Shown: positions 12,216 through 30,761, counted from the first letter of the stretch. The stretch is 64,000 nt of DNA from Homalodisca vitripennis (GCF_021130785.1 NW_025778875.1:1-64000), one strand, 5' to 3'. Made by a program: numbers and translations. The notes: generated by a model not told the origin, from the letters alone.

Positions 12216-15200
12216 TAAAAATTATTTCAATTTAAGTGAGTTTTATGAATTACAAAAAGACATTACACTATTTATGCAGTTAATATAAATACGTGTTCTT
12301 TTTCTGATGTACTACTAATAGTTATAAAGTGTAAAATGTATAAGAATATAAGGTATAAGACATATTCACCCTAAAACTTCCAAGTTTAGCTAAAAGAGCG
12401 CTGATAAAATATTCAAGACAACCAGCACTCCATGGTTTCGTAAAGCCAGTATTATTTATTACAAAATGTTTATGAAAAATAGGAACTGCGAAAAAGAATT
12501 TTGGCCTATGGGTTTCTATCTCTTGGAAACACTTTACCTCAAGATCTGTTTTTGTTTATTACACATTAAATAGTATATTACTAACTATACTTTGGTAGAA
12601 ATGCATGGCTTTCCAGGACTTCCGGAATTATTAGTGCTTTATAAACTAGTGTTTTGGGACTTGAAACTGCAAGGAAATTACGTGGGTTTTTTAGGGTCTT
12701 GGCCCTAGGCTCCATCCTTTATAGAGTTATTATAAATCACACGAAGTTTTATAAATACCCGTTTCAAGTACTCTATAATCGTGCCGATACATAGAGTTTC
12801 ATACAAATTTGTCTAAACTATCACAATTCATGTATATCAGAAATGAACTTAGATGTAATAGGACAAAAGTCTTTCGATTAAAATAAAAGATATTTTTAAT
12901 ATTTTGGACATTTTCCTTCTTCTTAGATATATATTTTAATTACTTTAATTTTATCATTACGATATTAAAGTCAGTAATGTTCTCCATCAATAAAATATCC
13001 TCAGCAATAAAAAATGCCATATTTTTATAAGTAGATATTTTATACACTTTGTAAATTATTCAACACATTTAATCCATTTGTATTATTTGGGTGCATTTAA
13101 ATTTAGTAATTGTTAAAGTAAATTAGGTTCATATCATTGTATGTTATAAAATACTAACAATACTTAAAATAATGTGTACATTTTGCAAGTTTAACTTAGG
13201 CCATATAATGAACTACTTGTAACACTGCTGAACAGGTAATGTACAGCTGGTGCATAGCTTGAAACTACTGTGATGTGGCCCAGTTTCCCACTTCTACATA
13301 AAACGTATACCTGCAACGTCAAGTGGCAATGTGTTCAGAGTAGAATTTACTTTTATAAATGTTTCCTATTTATAAAGTCCTACATTCCTATAGATTCAAG
13401 CTCATAGAAACCTGGTGTTGCTACATTCTTATTGATTGCAATAATACTACACACTGGCCAGACTATGATTTGTTAAACCAAAACGTAGAATATTAGTCCA
13501 TTACAAACAGTAGAGGATAAATACAAAGTATATTGTGGTTAAGGAATATGACCAATAAATCTAAAATACAATTCAATTTGGTTATTCCATGCAAATATTA
13601 ACTGAACGCAACTTATAAAATACACCCTTTAATTAACCACTATTTGAGGTTTTCCACAAATCCATTTAATCATTACCAAAGTTGGAGTAATTTTATTATC
13701 AGGCACTTTTAGTTATAGTATAACAGGTGGTTTTTGTAACTAACAAATAATGTTTTTTATTACTCACTGTTATTAGTCCTCAGAAGGCTCATTGTTGCTG
13801 CCACTTTTATAGATACGGTAGTATGTTAAAGATTATCATCCGAGTATCTTCGATCTGACCACCTCGCAGATTGTCGCGTAGCGATAAGATAATGCAGGTT
13901 TGCACCGCTTATCAGTTCTCGAACAGAGTACAAGATAAAGTAAATTGCAAAAGTACACTACATATCAGTGAAATCGATAGACAGATTGACAGAAAACATT
14001 TAGTTTTCTAGGCCCTCTGGTGATTGGGACTAACGCTCAGCCAATAATAATTACAAATAAGGAATCATAGATACGTAAAATAAAGATAAATATTACTCTG
14101 CTTGTTTTTCAAAGTCAATATCAATAAGTAATATTCAAAAGGAGAGAAAGTAGGAATTCATGATTACAAGGAATTATGAGGAAAGCCGTTGCTCTGTAAA
14201 TTCAAATAATGTGTTTATCAAACACTGTGCGAAACTAATATCGGTTACAACAGAAAACAGACGATGTTATGGAACAACGAACAGGAGTGGGCTGAAGCTA
14301 TATTGCAGCTCTTTACTTATATTGGCCAGCTGGTATCAGATTACTCATCTTGCCACAAGTGATTTAACAAGTCTCTCTGAGACAATACCAATACAATGTC
14401 TGTTGATTTGCTTACACCATTTACAATATTCCTCATGTTTCACAAGACCATAATTATTATTGATAATCGATTAAAAAATTAGAACTGATTATCATGTTTC
14501 TCACTGTTTTTATACCTAAGAATGTTATAGACGAATGTTAAATAAATCTATTAAATGTCTCAAAGCCTGTACTGTAATTAAAAATAAATATAAATTAAGA
14601 TACAAAAAACTGGTCTCAAGGAAGTTCATAACTTTAAAAAAACTATGAATACGTCATATCCTCAATAGATCTTAGAATCACCTAGATACTGGTATTTTTA
14701 TTGCATCATTTGTAGTTAACATTAGCCTTTGAATATTATATTTATTACAGCAAAAGTAACCTAACAGCACTTTATAATTTATCAATTATTGCTGTTTGGT
14801 GTAGTTTTTTTGAAAATAAATAAACATTTAGCTGTAGTAACCAAATATTTATAACGCTTACAAATATAAAGCGTTTGTATAAAATGTAAGTAACATATAT
14901 TTACTATAAACACAAATTGCTTGGTGTGTTTTAGTTCATGTAATTTCAGTTTGAATATATCTTTCTGGATGAAAATGAGAAGTAAATGACCAGATAATTC
15001 CTGCCATAATCAGCGGTTTGTTGGCCCTTACTTCTGGATATAAAACCATAATATGCTGTAATGTCTCAATAACACTGTTCTCTCTAATATACGATCACAA
15101 CGGTGCAGGACTCTATTGTTCTAGGTACAGTGTACTGTACAATGTTTCCAAAATGTTATATCTTAGTATATTGCACTTCTTAAGTTGCAATGTGAAATTA

Positions 15201-15590
15201 TGTATAACACAATTTCGTATTATATTTGCAATTTAAACTCACTAACGAAGGTTCTGTTAATATCGAGTAATTAAAGGAAGAAAGAGGTTTTTACTCAAAG
15301 GAAATAATATGTAATGTATTTTTCACTAATTGATGCAGAATTAAGCAGTAATTAAACTAGTAATTTTTATTTGATCTTTTGATCAAACTAATAGGTAGTC
15401 AAATTGAAAAAATGTGAAAAGTTAATTTAAGCAATGTTTTTATACTGGCTGTATGGCACAGTGCAGTAATGCAAACACACTATTATTGTAAATTACTTGT
15501 ACTCGAATTTTGGTCGATATCGCAATTTAATTAAAAGTCTCATCGATAATCAAATTATTTTTGTAGAGATATACTATCAGTAGATTACAA
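12216..15590. other. AT-rich spacer
   Basis: No supportable gene. Open frames at 14160-14453 and 15018-15236 begin with ATG but show no recognisable domain or codon bias. A slightly GC-richer patch lies at 13850-13920 with no assignable function. Confidence 0.55.
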
Positions 15591-15599
15591 ACCCTAGAC

Positions 15600-15845
15600 A
15601 ATAAAAAGAGGATCATAAGGGGACAAGAGGCCCAAACCTCGATAAAGAGATCAGACACACTCTCCAGTACAAAGTTAAGCACGAGAAAATACCAACAATC
15701 ATTCTGGTCGGCAAGGGGATGCTACTAGCTCCAGCAGAAGCCGAGAGGGGTCCGATCTATTGTCCGCACAAAACAAAGCATGATCACCGTCCAATCAGAG
15801 ACTAGGGATGGGATCAGGCATCTCTGAAATCAAGCTTCTGCACTA
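15600..15845 (+). other. GC-rich island with unassigned open frame
   Basis: The patch is conspicuously GC-richer than its AT-rich surroundings. The plus strand is open for about 66 codons (roughly 15605-15800) and reads through segments such as VKHEKIPTIILVGKGM. There is no ATG at its start and no recognised domain. It may be a relic exon or transposon fragment. Confidence 0.25.
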
Positions 15846-18800
15846 GAATTACATTAATAACAATAACATATCCAAAAAATAAATTATTGTTGTATTTTTA
15901 AGCCCCTACTAGAAACCAGCTATTACAGTTTTATGTTTAAACCGAATGATTGTAACTTCTCCAAAATTTTGTATAAAAAGAGCGGGACGCAGGCCGTCAC
16001 TTTCCTAACAAGAGGCTGAACTGTAGGATTTGTTCCGCTCAAATATTCCTTAACTGAAGTTTGAGACGCGTTTAACTGCCCGAAGATTTCCACTTGAAGT
16101 GAGACGGACTTTCCGTAAATAAATTATATTATCATAAAGATATGGGTTTCGAAATAAATATTTCAGTTTTGTTGCGTTTATCAGAATATCATGAGATAAA
16201 ATTATTTTTGATTTCTATAGCACGTATATAATCGCAGGAAGAAAAGTAAATACAAATTTTAATTACTAAGAATATAATGTTAACTAGTTTTTCTGATATT
16301 ATACAATATGGATTTTGATGGTAATAATACATATAGAAGTATACATGTCTCTATTTTGTCATCAAATCTAATTTGCAATGTACACCTTTGTCAGTTTTGA
16401 GGAATTTATGTTTTAATATATAAAATATAGCAAAACATAATATGATATTTATTATTTCTTTGTTATGTCTGTAACGCTTTTGTATTCTAAAAGTTCATTT
16501 TTCGAATTTAAAACTTGAAAAAGAGATACCACTGCTCGAATCGGTTCTTTAAAGTTTTGAAAGATAAGGCGATTGTAAAATATGCGAAATATTGCTATCC
16601 TTAGTCTAATTACTCATTATTTTAGAAATTTTTATACAACATTTTAATTCAATATTACGATTATTTTATACATTATTAAGTTATGTTACTTAAGAAAAAT
16701 AAATGATTTAATGAAAGATTTGCACAAATCCCGTGTTGTAATAGTAATAACCTGAGTAATGTAAAGATAATTGACATAAACAATCAATGCGACTATTAAC
16801 ACTATTTAATAGTGTATAAAATAGTGGTACTATACGTTTTGAAAAATATAATCTTAAAGGTTTACATATGGAAGCTTCGATCATAGTATCTATCGGTATA
16901 ACAGTGTATATTCCGTTTACCGTACGTATCTGAAGTAAATCGATGTATTTTTTATAATAAAATTAAATAAATTCGTGTGGATAGTATGTTCCAGTACAAT
17001 ATGGTATACAGTGTCAATAAACCAGTGTGTGCTGGAAGAGACATCATCCACCGATGCTCCGTTAATTGTCTAGCCACGAGTAATTATGGCATCCCAGTGG
17101 CCCGTTCCGACCTGCTATGAAACAAGATCGGAGGGGATAGCCGGTCCATTCTATATATTCACGCTTTGTTATAAACCGAACAGTTTATATTTAATACATT
17201 AATAGCGTTATACACTGACCGATTTTATTTTATAATTTTTAATAGACTCTCCAAAAATAAAAAAAAGAACGTTAATCGTGAAATTACGTACATTTTTAAT
17301 TTTATTTTTCTCTAATCGTACTAATTTCAATTGATAAATATAAAAACAACAATAATCGATATTTAATAATTTAGTAAAGTGGCAGGACTAATTTTTCGTT
17401 ACATTATTACTATTACATTATTGAATTAAAATTATATTAGTTAGGGTATGGCCTAAAAATTACAATTATTGAATATAGCTCGAAATTCGAACACGTTTTT
17501 GACGTGTTTTTTCAATTTTTATTTAACCTGTATTCATGAACAACAAAATATAAATTAAAGGTTTAGTGATGTTGATAAATTAACTCACTCAACAGCGTTT
17601 ACGATTAAACCAATGTATACTTTAGAGGCCGATTCATTCTAAAAAGATTATTTGTTTTAATGACATATACTAATAATTTACCAAGTTAGTACTTCTTTAC
17701 TTAGAATTGTAAATTAAACAGAAAAAAATGTATAGCTTTAAACAAATTAAACATTACAATTGCATATGAACTTAAATTCTGCCATGAGCTTAATAATTAA
17801 GATACAAACATTACTTATGAAAGTTATTATGCTATCTCTAATGTAAGGAAATATAATGAAAATATCTTTTACCTTAAGTGCTGAAAATTCTATAAATAAC
17901 AAGTTTTTAACAAAAACTCTAGATAACTCTGAACAAGAGAACTTCGTGAAACCACCTGTTAAGATTACTTTCATTCATCTATTCGTCTTCTGTTTTGGAA
18001 ACTCCCAATTTACAATGCCAGCAATTATTGCTTCGTATTTCCGCTTCTCGATTTTGACATACCGCTATAAATGAAGGTGATAGTTTTACAGAAGAAATCA
18101 GAAACTTGCATCGTACCTAATAAATAATGATACTATGAAAATGCAAGGTTTGCACTGAAGAAGAGTTGAACTGACAAATATTTGATAAAAGAAGCAGATT
18201 ATTTACACTGAATGAAATACAACAAATACCAGTTTTGTAACCCCGATGGCATTACCGTACATAGGAATTGAGAAAATAGTGTATACCATAATCAAATTAA
18301 TGCTTAGCTTTTCCTAGACGTTAATAAGGAGAACCATTCCACAGCACAATGTGCTGTTGCTCTCGTAATGTCGCAAAATGTTACTCTTAAGGGCTGACGT
18401 AACGGGGTTTCCAGTCCGACTTATATACTTATATTTTTCTGTGGTTCACTAAATAAATTACTATTATTAAAACATTAAATTCATATAGATTATTAGGATT
18501 AGATTAAATGCAACAAATAAAATATTGTTAAAGTTTTTAAGATCTATAATTTTCAACGGATACAAATGTGTGAAATTGTTGTTAAATAATATAGGTAAAA
18601 AATCACATATAATTTTAATCAAACAATTTAAATTGTCATTCACAGTGTAATTATCATTTAAGTTTTTAAATAATACAAAAGGATTCACCTACACATAAAA
18701 GAAACAAGTAGTATCGTACAAAGGTCAATCTAGCTCCCCAAAACAATCTAAGTAAGATGTAAGCCAGTACTATTGTTTTAAATAATTTTAAGATTATTTC

Positions 18801-19028
18801 TCTATTAGATTAATTATATTTTATATATTTACCTACCGGAATCAAAGAAGTAACAAGATATTATGAGAAAACATAAATTGCTAAGAAATCGTAATATATA
18901 AAAACAAATACAACTTGATGCGTACAATGGAATATTTTCTTCCAGTAAAAATTGGTTAATTTATATAGGAAACTAAGTTTGTTTTTATGTTAACCTCTTG
19001 GCTCATCAGGTTAACATTCATGACACCA
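15846..19028. other. AT-rich spacer
   Basis: Contains copy 2 of dispersed repeat A. Two overlapping opposite-strand frames (17747-17974 minus, 17856-18074 plus) cover the same low-complexity DNA and are not supported as genes. Nothing else recognised. Confidence 0.55.
17031..17180 (+). repeat. Dispersed repeat A, copy 2
   Basis: Diverged partner of 4960-5130, in the same orientation, with the best-conserved part at GTCTAGCCACGAGTAATTAT through CCCGTTCCGACC. Confidence 0.6.
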
Positions 19029-19032
19029 TTAA
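19029..19032. other. TTAA target duplication, left
   Basis: TTAA directly abuts the terminal CCCTAG of the piggyBac-like element; the partner is at 20715-20718. Confidence 0.8.
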
Positions 19033-20714
19033 CCCTAGAAGTGTGGAACCAGCATATTTTATGTCGGTTGTAATTTATGTGTGTTGTGCGGAACCAGCAT
19101 ATTGTATGTCGGTTCAGTTTTTCATTAAAAATAATTATTTATCTTTAAACAATCACCATGTTTTTCCACTCACAATTTTCATATAAACGTTTGTTTTCTA
19201 ACATCAATATTACGGTCGTGGTGAAATGTTTTCTGAAGAAGTCATCATTTGAGTTGAATTTCGTGGGTGGCCGGATCAAAGAAATACGTCATTTTCAACC
19301 AATCACAGCAAGTTACTTATTGCCTGCAAACAGTGCTGCCATATGTCAATAGACGCGGAATGAAATATTCTTTCTTTCAGTGCAAACAGAAAGTCATTAG
19401 AATGAATAGTTGATTTACTATGAATATTCTAAAAAAGGTACAATTCTAAAGTTGTAAACCAGCATATTTTATGCTGGTTAGTATAATAACATTCACACAG
19501 TTATTTATTGTCAATAAAGAAAATAAAAAAAAAAAACAGTGTAAAGTGAAAGAAACGATCTACCGTACAATCTTTCAGCGGTAAATTTAGTTCAGTAGGT
19601 TTCCGGCAGTGCGAAACAAAAGAGATGAATCACGGCGCGTCGCATCAAGATCAACCCAACCCACCCCTGTCGGCCATTGTTGACCATTTTATTTCACCAC
19701 AAGCTTATTTTTTTACCGATTTTCATAATTTAGGTCTCTATTTTTTCAGGTTGAAATACTCTACTGCATAATATGCATATGGAATGACAAAAACATTATA
19801 AAACAATGTTATTTTGAACTATAATATCTATTGTTTATATATTGTCAAAATTTTACAATGCAAGGTTTTAGAATATTTGACGCACAACATTTATTTTTCA
19901 CTCAATTTCAAAAATTATTGAGTGTATTCCTTTCAAACATTATGTACTAACATAATATAACAAGTAAAAAAAATTAAAAATATGTTTTCTTATTTTTTTT
20001 ACATTGCAAACCAGATTACTTTTTATGAGTAAATTCTTCAACGTGCGACTGTTTAACAAAAAATGTCATAACTCAGTTCCCTTCTCAAAGTATTTGAACA
20101 CATCTTATATTTTATTTTAGCCAAAAAAACATACTTACTAAGGGTATATTCAAAAATTACATAAACATAAAGTATAAGTGAAAATTTGTAGCTTGTTTCT
20201 GAATGTTGTTACAAAATATTTTCATTTTTCAAAAGATTTTTTTTGTAAGCTTATAATAAAATAACAGTTTATTTTGTTGTTGTTTACTTTGAGTGTTTTC
20301 AAATAGCATGTATAAATTTACAATAGAAAAACTGTTTTTCATATAAATATATAGTCACATTTGGAGGTAATAAAAATGAAAACCCCAAACCCTTGTACAT
20401 TTTTGTACATGTTCGCTTTTGTACAAAAAAAATGGCAAAATTACAATTTTTGTTTCATAGAAATTTTTAATATATTTTCTAATTTGGCATGTATATACTA
20501 ATTTGGAAAATATATATACTAAACCAAAGTATATCAAAACATTTTATTCCTATTTCAAATAGTACAACTTCTGAGAAGAAAAACGATATATAACAATATA
20601 TGTTTTCTTGATATCAAGTATTTTTTACGAATTTTTTAAAAAAAAAAACCCTTGCAAACACGTCAAAAATGGACCGACGTTTTATCTTTGGTATCATGGG
20701 ACACACTTCTAGGG
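19033..20714. mobile_element. Non-autonomous piggyBac-like element
   Basis: The 1,682-bp segment begins CCCTAGAAGTGTG and ends with the exact inverted complement CACACTTCTAGGG, a 13-bp perfect terminal inverted repeat, with TTAA on both outer sides. TTAA target sites and CCCTAG-type ends are the hallmark of the piggyBac superfamily. No transposase-sized open frame is inside (the longest are about 60 codons), so mobilisation would need a transposase in trans. Near the left end the motif ACCAGCATATT-TATG-CGGTT is repeated (19047, 19092, 19460), as subterminal repeats often are in such elements. An AATAAA followed by an A-rich run (about 19515-19540) may be a relic transcript end. The exact ends make the call firm; only the activity state is uncertain. 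Confidence 0.8.
19045..19114 (+). repeat. Subterminal repeats of piggyBac-like element
   Basis: Two direct copies of GGAACCAGCATATTkTATGT followed by CGGTT, starting at about 19045 and 19090, lie just inside the left terminal inverted repeat. A third copy at about 19457-19481 is a perfect hairpin (AACCAGCATA, TTT, TATGCTGGTT). Confidence 0.75.
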
Positions 20715-20718
20715 TTAA
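20715..20718. other. TTAA target duplication, right
   Basis: Follows the terminal CTAGGG of the piggyBac-like element directly. Confidence 0.8.
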
Positions 20719-20894
20719 GTTTGGTCAAGTGTATGGTTTAAATAATATTCAGTTGATATGTATACTTCCTCTTACTTGAGTCCGAAGGAAAGTTTAATCT
20801 GTTGTGATATATATTTTGGAATTATAATGAAAGAAGATACTCTACATGAACAATGAGCTTACGATCAACTGAAATTTTTCCTTCAGGATTTCCT

Positions 20895-21075
20895 CTAGGA
20901 AGTTGTTCTGTGCTTAGGAGTAAACAAGGAAAATGGAAGCCTGATTTTTAATCAAACACGGTGGCTTGAATTTTACCGGTCATATTTCAGAATTTTTTCG
21001 GTGCACTACTTTTTTTATTCGTCATAAGGATCATAACTTGTCTCAATAAATCCGGTTAGAAATTAGATCGTCCTA
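20895..21075 (+). repeat. Dispersed repeat B, copy 2
   Basis: Diverged partner of 6088-6275, in the same orientation. Confidence 0.65.
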
Positions 21076-21900
21076 TTTATACGCTTGGTATTCTTGTGGT
21101 CATATTTATCCTCCTACAGATAATAAACTTATTAATAGATTACTACCATATCTGTTTGTTATACGAGTCCCAGAAATATGTTCTTTTTCAGGCCATGAAA
21201 CCTGGAATATAGTTGCAGCTTATTATAATTTGACACGTGTGTAAACTTATCTCGCACATACTGTCACTGAATTAATAGTTATTTTCGTTTATCTAATAAC
21301 CAAATGAGTGTTAACACTATTTATAAAGCCATTTTGTTGAAATACAACATGTGCTCTGATTTTACGATCGTACAGTTATAGTGAAACACGTACGCTTTAC
21401 ATCGGATGTATAGATCTTCCACCAACTTTAAAATATGAAAAATGTAAGAAGTAAAACATTTAAAGTGATGTCAACTTATAAAAATTTTAACCCTGGACTA
21501 TAAATATTTTTTACAGTTGATGTTTTATCTGCTAAGTATCACAACTGCAGGTAATCTCACAGCTTTTATGGGCTTTTGTATGATAAGGTGTAACCAATAT
21601 TTTTAGGGAAATCGGAGCTAATCCTCAGGAAACTAAATCCAGGTTCTAAATTGAATAAAAATGTCATAGGTTTAAAACAAAAATTAAAACACTAATCCGT
21701 GATTTAATAGAAATGCTTTTGCTTGGATTATTAAAGGTAGTATAGTTTATGTTAATATACGATATATTTTGTAAATAAAAAATCTGATTCTAATAAAATT
21801 GATGAAAACCGGACAATAGCTATTAGTAGCGTAGTAGCATACAATAGCAAAGTATTTTATGTTAGCATAAATTCATCAATTGGTCGTAGATTTTATGGCT

Positions 21901-22150
21901 TTAATATTGCCTTGGAATATTAAATGAGATGTTATAATTTAATAGTAAAACTATAGACATAAATAGAACAAACACGATTGGAACAATTTCCCAAAATTCT
22001 TTTAACTTCCATTTACCTGTACGTGACACATGAAATGGCAAATCATTTACCTGTAAATGGTTAATATCTAACACACAGCTAACAGTTATATTGTAGAATT
22101 CTTTATTCAATTTGGATGATGACGCTTGTAAAAATATAAAAAAAGAGAAA
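21901..22150 (-). other. Possible terminal exon with membrane segment
   Basis: The minus strand is open for about 80 codons up to a TAA at 21903-21901. It encodes a plausible extracellular-type stretch (NITVSCVLDINHLQVNDL), then a single hydrophobic segment, IVPIVFVLFMSIVLLLNY, and a short tail. No ATG begins it. A pyrimidine-rich run followed by TTTTTACAAG lies at its 5' side and could be an acceptor. I do not recognise the family. A chance frame in AT-rich DNA remains likely. Confidence 0.22.
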
Positions 22151-22628
22151 TCAATTTAATAATTATTGAATCAATCAAACAGGTTCGTTGAACGAACAAT
22201 ATTGTTTATTGGTGTGTTTTGACAGAATGTTGTTCACAGTTTGGTCAACAACAGTTCTGGAGTGACGAGTCTAACGGAGTTTAAATATAACTCTTATCAT
22301 TTAAGCTGTACCGTACCTATTTTACAATTTATATTTCAATATATTAAAATAAAATCTTTATTTCCGTAGAACTAAAGAATTTCCATTAATTTAGAAGTAT
22401 AAAAATTCTATTAAATATATATTAGCTGAAAATACCGTTAACTGACAAGGTTTGGTTTTGGTTTGTCTAGTAAAGGTATAAAAAATAAAAAAGCTGCAAT
22501 TAAATATAGTTTTATAAATATTTTACTTTTAATACAAGGTTTTGTCTAAAAACTACTTAGCAATCGTTTATTACTTTACAGTGATGTGACATATTACTTA
22601 AGTATGATAATAAATTATGATATTTACG

Positions 22629-22745
22629 CTGAATTCAATGAAAACATTCCCAAACAGGTGGATTGGTCGAAGAGGCCCAACACTATGGCAAGCGAGATCC
22701 CCTAGATTTGAACCCGCTTAGATTTCTTTGTATGAAGGACACATG
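22629..22745 (+). pseudogene. Mariner-like transposase relic (C-terminal fragment)
   Basis: The plus strand reads FPNRWIGRRGPTLWQARSP, then after a one-base frame change DLNPL and a poorly matching tail. This matches the region around the third catalytic aspartate of mariner/IS630-Tc1 transposases and closely parallels FPNRWIGRRG...WPARSPDLNLLDFFLWG in the element at 52776-53265. Only about 40 codons survive, with no terminal repeats visible, so it is a dead fragment of the same or a sister family. Confidence 0.75.
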
Positions 22746-24639
22746 AAGGGACAAACCAAGTAATTAGTGTATGCTCAAAAATCGGATAATGAAAATGAAA
22801 TTTTATTCAGAATCGTTTTTGCTGCTCAGGAAATAAAAAGTTAACAGTCCAATAATGTTAAAGACTGGCAATGGTTTCTTTAAATTCATCGGGCTAAAAT
22901 TAGTATTAACATTTTTATCAGCTCTCGCAACATTGTTATACTGTTTTTCATTAAGTAATTTTATGAATTATACTGTAGACTATTTAAATAAAAGTTTTGA
23001 TTTGTATTAAAATATTGTGAGAGATATTGCCCTACATTTAACATTTTGTTATTTTCATATTTGTAGTTTTGTGTATTCCATAATAAAATTTAATTTAAAG
23101 GAAAACTATTCCGTTTTATCTGACATAAGTTATAATATTATTTTAGAATAATAAAATTGTATACAAATTGTATTGATAATTTTTCATTGTTTATAGGAAA
23201 TTCAACAGATTTTTTGTGGTCCAAACACATAAAAAGCGTGTTTCTACCCTAACCTATTTTATTACCAAGATTTTATCCTAAACTATTTTAGAGCTATGAG
23301 ACTAGGTTTTATACGATTTTGTTAGCTCATTTTGCATGAAACGTATTCCTTTATTGTACTCAATTAACTGCCTAATAATTTCGGCGGGAATTAATTTCAC
23401 TGAGGGAGCTGAACTTAAGGTGAAATCTTAGACCCTGTATCACACGAGAACGAAACTGTTTAGACCCATCTTTGAAGGAATGTTTTCTGATAGGAGGAAA
23501 TAAGCTTGTGCAGTATGGCAGATTTCTTTTGTAAAAACCCTGTATAACTTACCTTTACTATTTAACAGCTATTATTAATTTATTTTTGAAAATTGTAGTG
23601 CTGTATTTCAAAGTAAAGGGGAGGAAAACATTAACGAAATCGCTGAAATCTTTGTTTTCCTCTTCCAGAATTAGAAAACAAGGAACACAGATTAAAACTT
23701 GTTGCTCCGGAATTCCAACACTTTAATCATTTATCTTCATCCTGCCCTTTGCTGGTTTATTAAACTTATTTCGTTTCTTATTAAGAATGTTTAATGAGTA
23801 CTCTGATATTCAATGTGCATTTTCATGCAAAAATTCAAGTTTAATAATTAACGTTTTTAAAACGTTTTACCATTTATCCGAAGATTCGAACGCAATTTCA
23901 TACTGAATAACTAGGACATCATATACACATGTTTTTAAATGATATTCCAAACCCTAATGTTATTAGTGGTGGTCACTGAAAGAAAACCCAATCTATATAA
24001 GATATAAAAATATATAAATATTTAACTATTTAAATATAATTTACATTGTTAAAATCGAATAATATTTTCCACAAAACGGATTTTAAGTTTAAAAGGCTGT
24101 ATTTTGAGGAACTGTAATGGAAATACCAAAACTGGCTTCATTATTGTTAGTAAAATAAATAAAATTTTGCAACACTTTTTTTTAGTAAACGTACTTATAA
24201 TGATTTTTGGAATGTTTTTCGAATTATTGATTTTTTTCTAATTTTGTTCATGTTTTCATCTTTCATAGATACCAAATAAATTAAATTTCATCAAATACTT
24301 ACAGAGTTATAAATATTGTATAAACGTTTGTCATGCCAATTTAAGCTTTGAACTGCCACGTGAAATTCTGTTTTTACATTTGTTATTTTAGATTTTAAAC
24401 AGTTTTCAATGAACACGCACAAATTCTTTTTGTTGATATGACGAAGATAAAACTAACGTTTCTGGATTTAGCAAATTCACCACAGCTATTGATAAGGGTA
24501 ACACGAGTACCCACAAATTTCTCAAAAATATAATATTACCTAGACTGACTTGCACAATTATCAAACTCAACGCAACGTGTACAGAATTAAATAAATCTTT
24601 ACGGAAAAATCCGTAAATTTTATTCCCTTTTTAGATAGG
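22746..24639. other. AT-rich spacer
   Basis: Contains copy 2 of dispersed repeat C; otherwise no gene or element recognised. Confidence 0.55.
23565..23855 (+). repeat. Dispersed repeat C, copy 2
   Basis: Diverged partner of 11912-12215, in the same orientation, with no shared open frame. Confidence 0.65.
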
Positions 24640-24737
24640 GAGAAAGACAAAATATTCTTCAGTGCCTCGAGTGATAAACGTTCTTAACGCTCGGCCAAGC
24701 AAACTTTAAACTTTAAAAATTGTTTAAGATAAAATTA

Positions 24738-24796
<59 letters not shown>

Positions 24797-25105
24797 CATA
24801 AAGCTCAGTCACATTACGTCACACTACTAAAAGGGCGTGTCAAAAACATGCGAAAAAAGACAATGTTTAAAAGGCATTATTTAAGTATATACTGTTCTAA
24901 CACAATTTATACCCCGTTCAGACATAAATGTAGTCAGTTAAGTGTCATTTACACACAGGTCGTCACTTTACTTGTGAGCGCGTTTTCCTTAATGATGTCA
25001 TTAAAATTCACTTCCACGCGTATTTTAATGACGACAACAGATAACAAGATAAGTCTGCTAATTACATTTACTAAGAGCCTTTTGCAAACAAAACATTTGG
25101 TTATT
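24640..25105 (+). repeat. Dispersed repeat D, copy 1 (interrupted by (TA)n)
   Basis: Shares with 37950-38285 an AGGGAGAAAGAC/GACAGAGAAAGGGC block, a CTCGAGTGATAA..CGTT..TAACGCTCGGCCAA block and, farther on, AGTCTGCTAATTACATTTAC. In this copy a (TA)n microsatellite lies between the blocks. The short 100-residue frame inside (24848-25150) is not supported as a gene. Confidence 0.6.
24741..24792. repeat. (TA)n microsatellite
   Basis: About 26 uninterrupted TA dinucleotides. Confidence 0.95.
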
Positions 25106-30745
<5,640 letters not shown>

Positions 30746-30761
30746 AGGGGAGATGTACGCC
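30746..30761 (+). repeat. Terminal inverted repeat, left (Mutator-like)
   Basis: AGGGGAGATGTACGCC, perfect inverted match to 33326-33341. Confidence 0.8.

Larger units (their letters stand above)
20719..22628. other. AT-rich spacer
   Basis: Holds copy 2 of dispersed repeat B and the unassigned minus-strand open frame at 21901-22150. Otherwise nothing recognised. Confidence 0.55.

Noticed and set aside
14160..14453. 97-residue frame
   Set aside because: No recognisable domain, splice context or repeat support.
15660..15760. 5S rRNA-like AAAGTTAAGCAC
   Set aside because: Only this short match; the rest of a 5S gene or its internal control regions is not present.
17747..18074. Overlapping frames on opposite strands
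   Set aside because: Same AT-rich DNA open on both strands; no motif.
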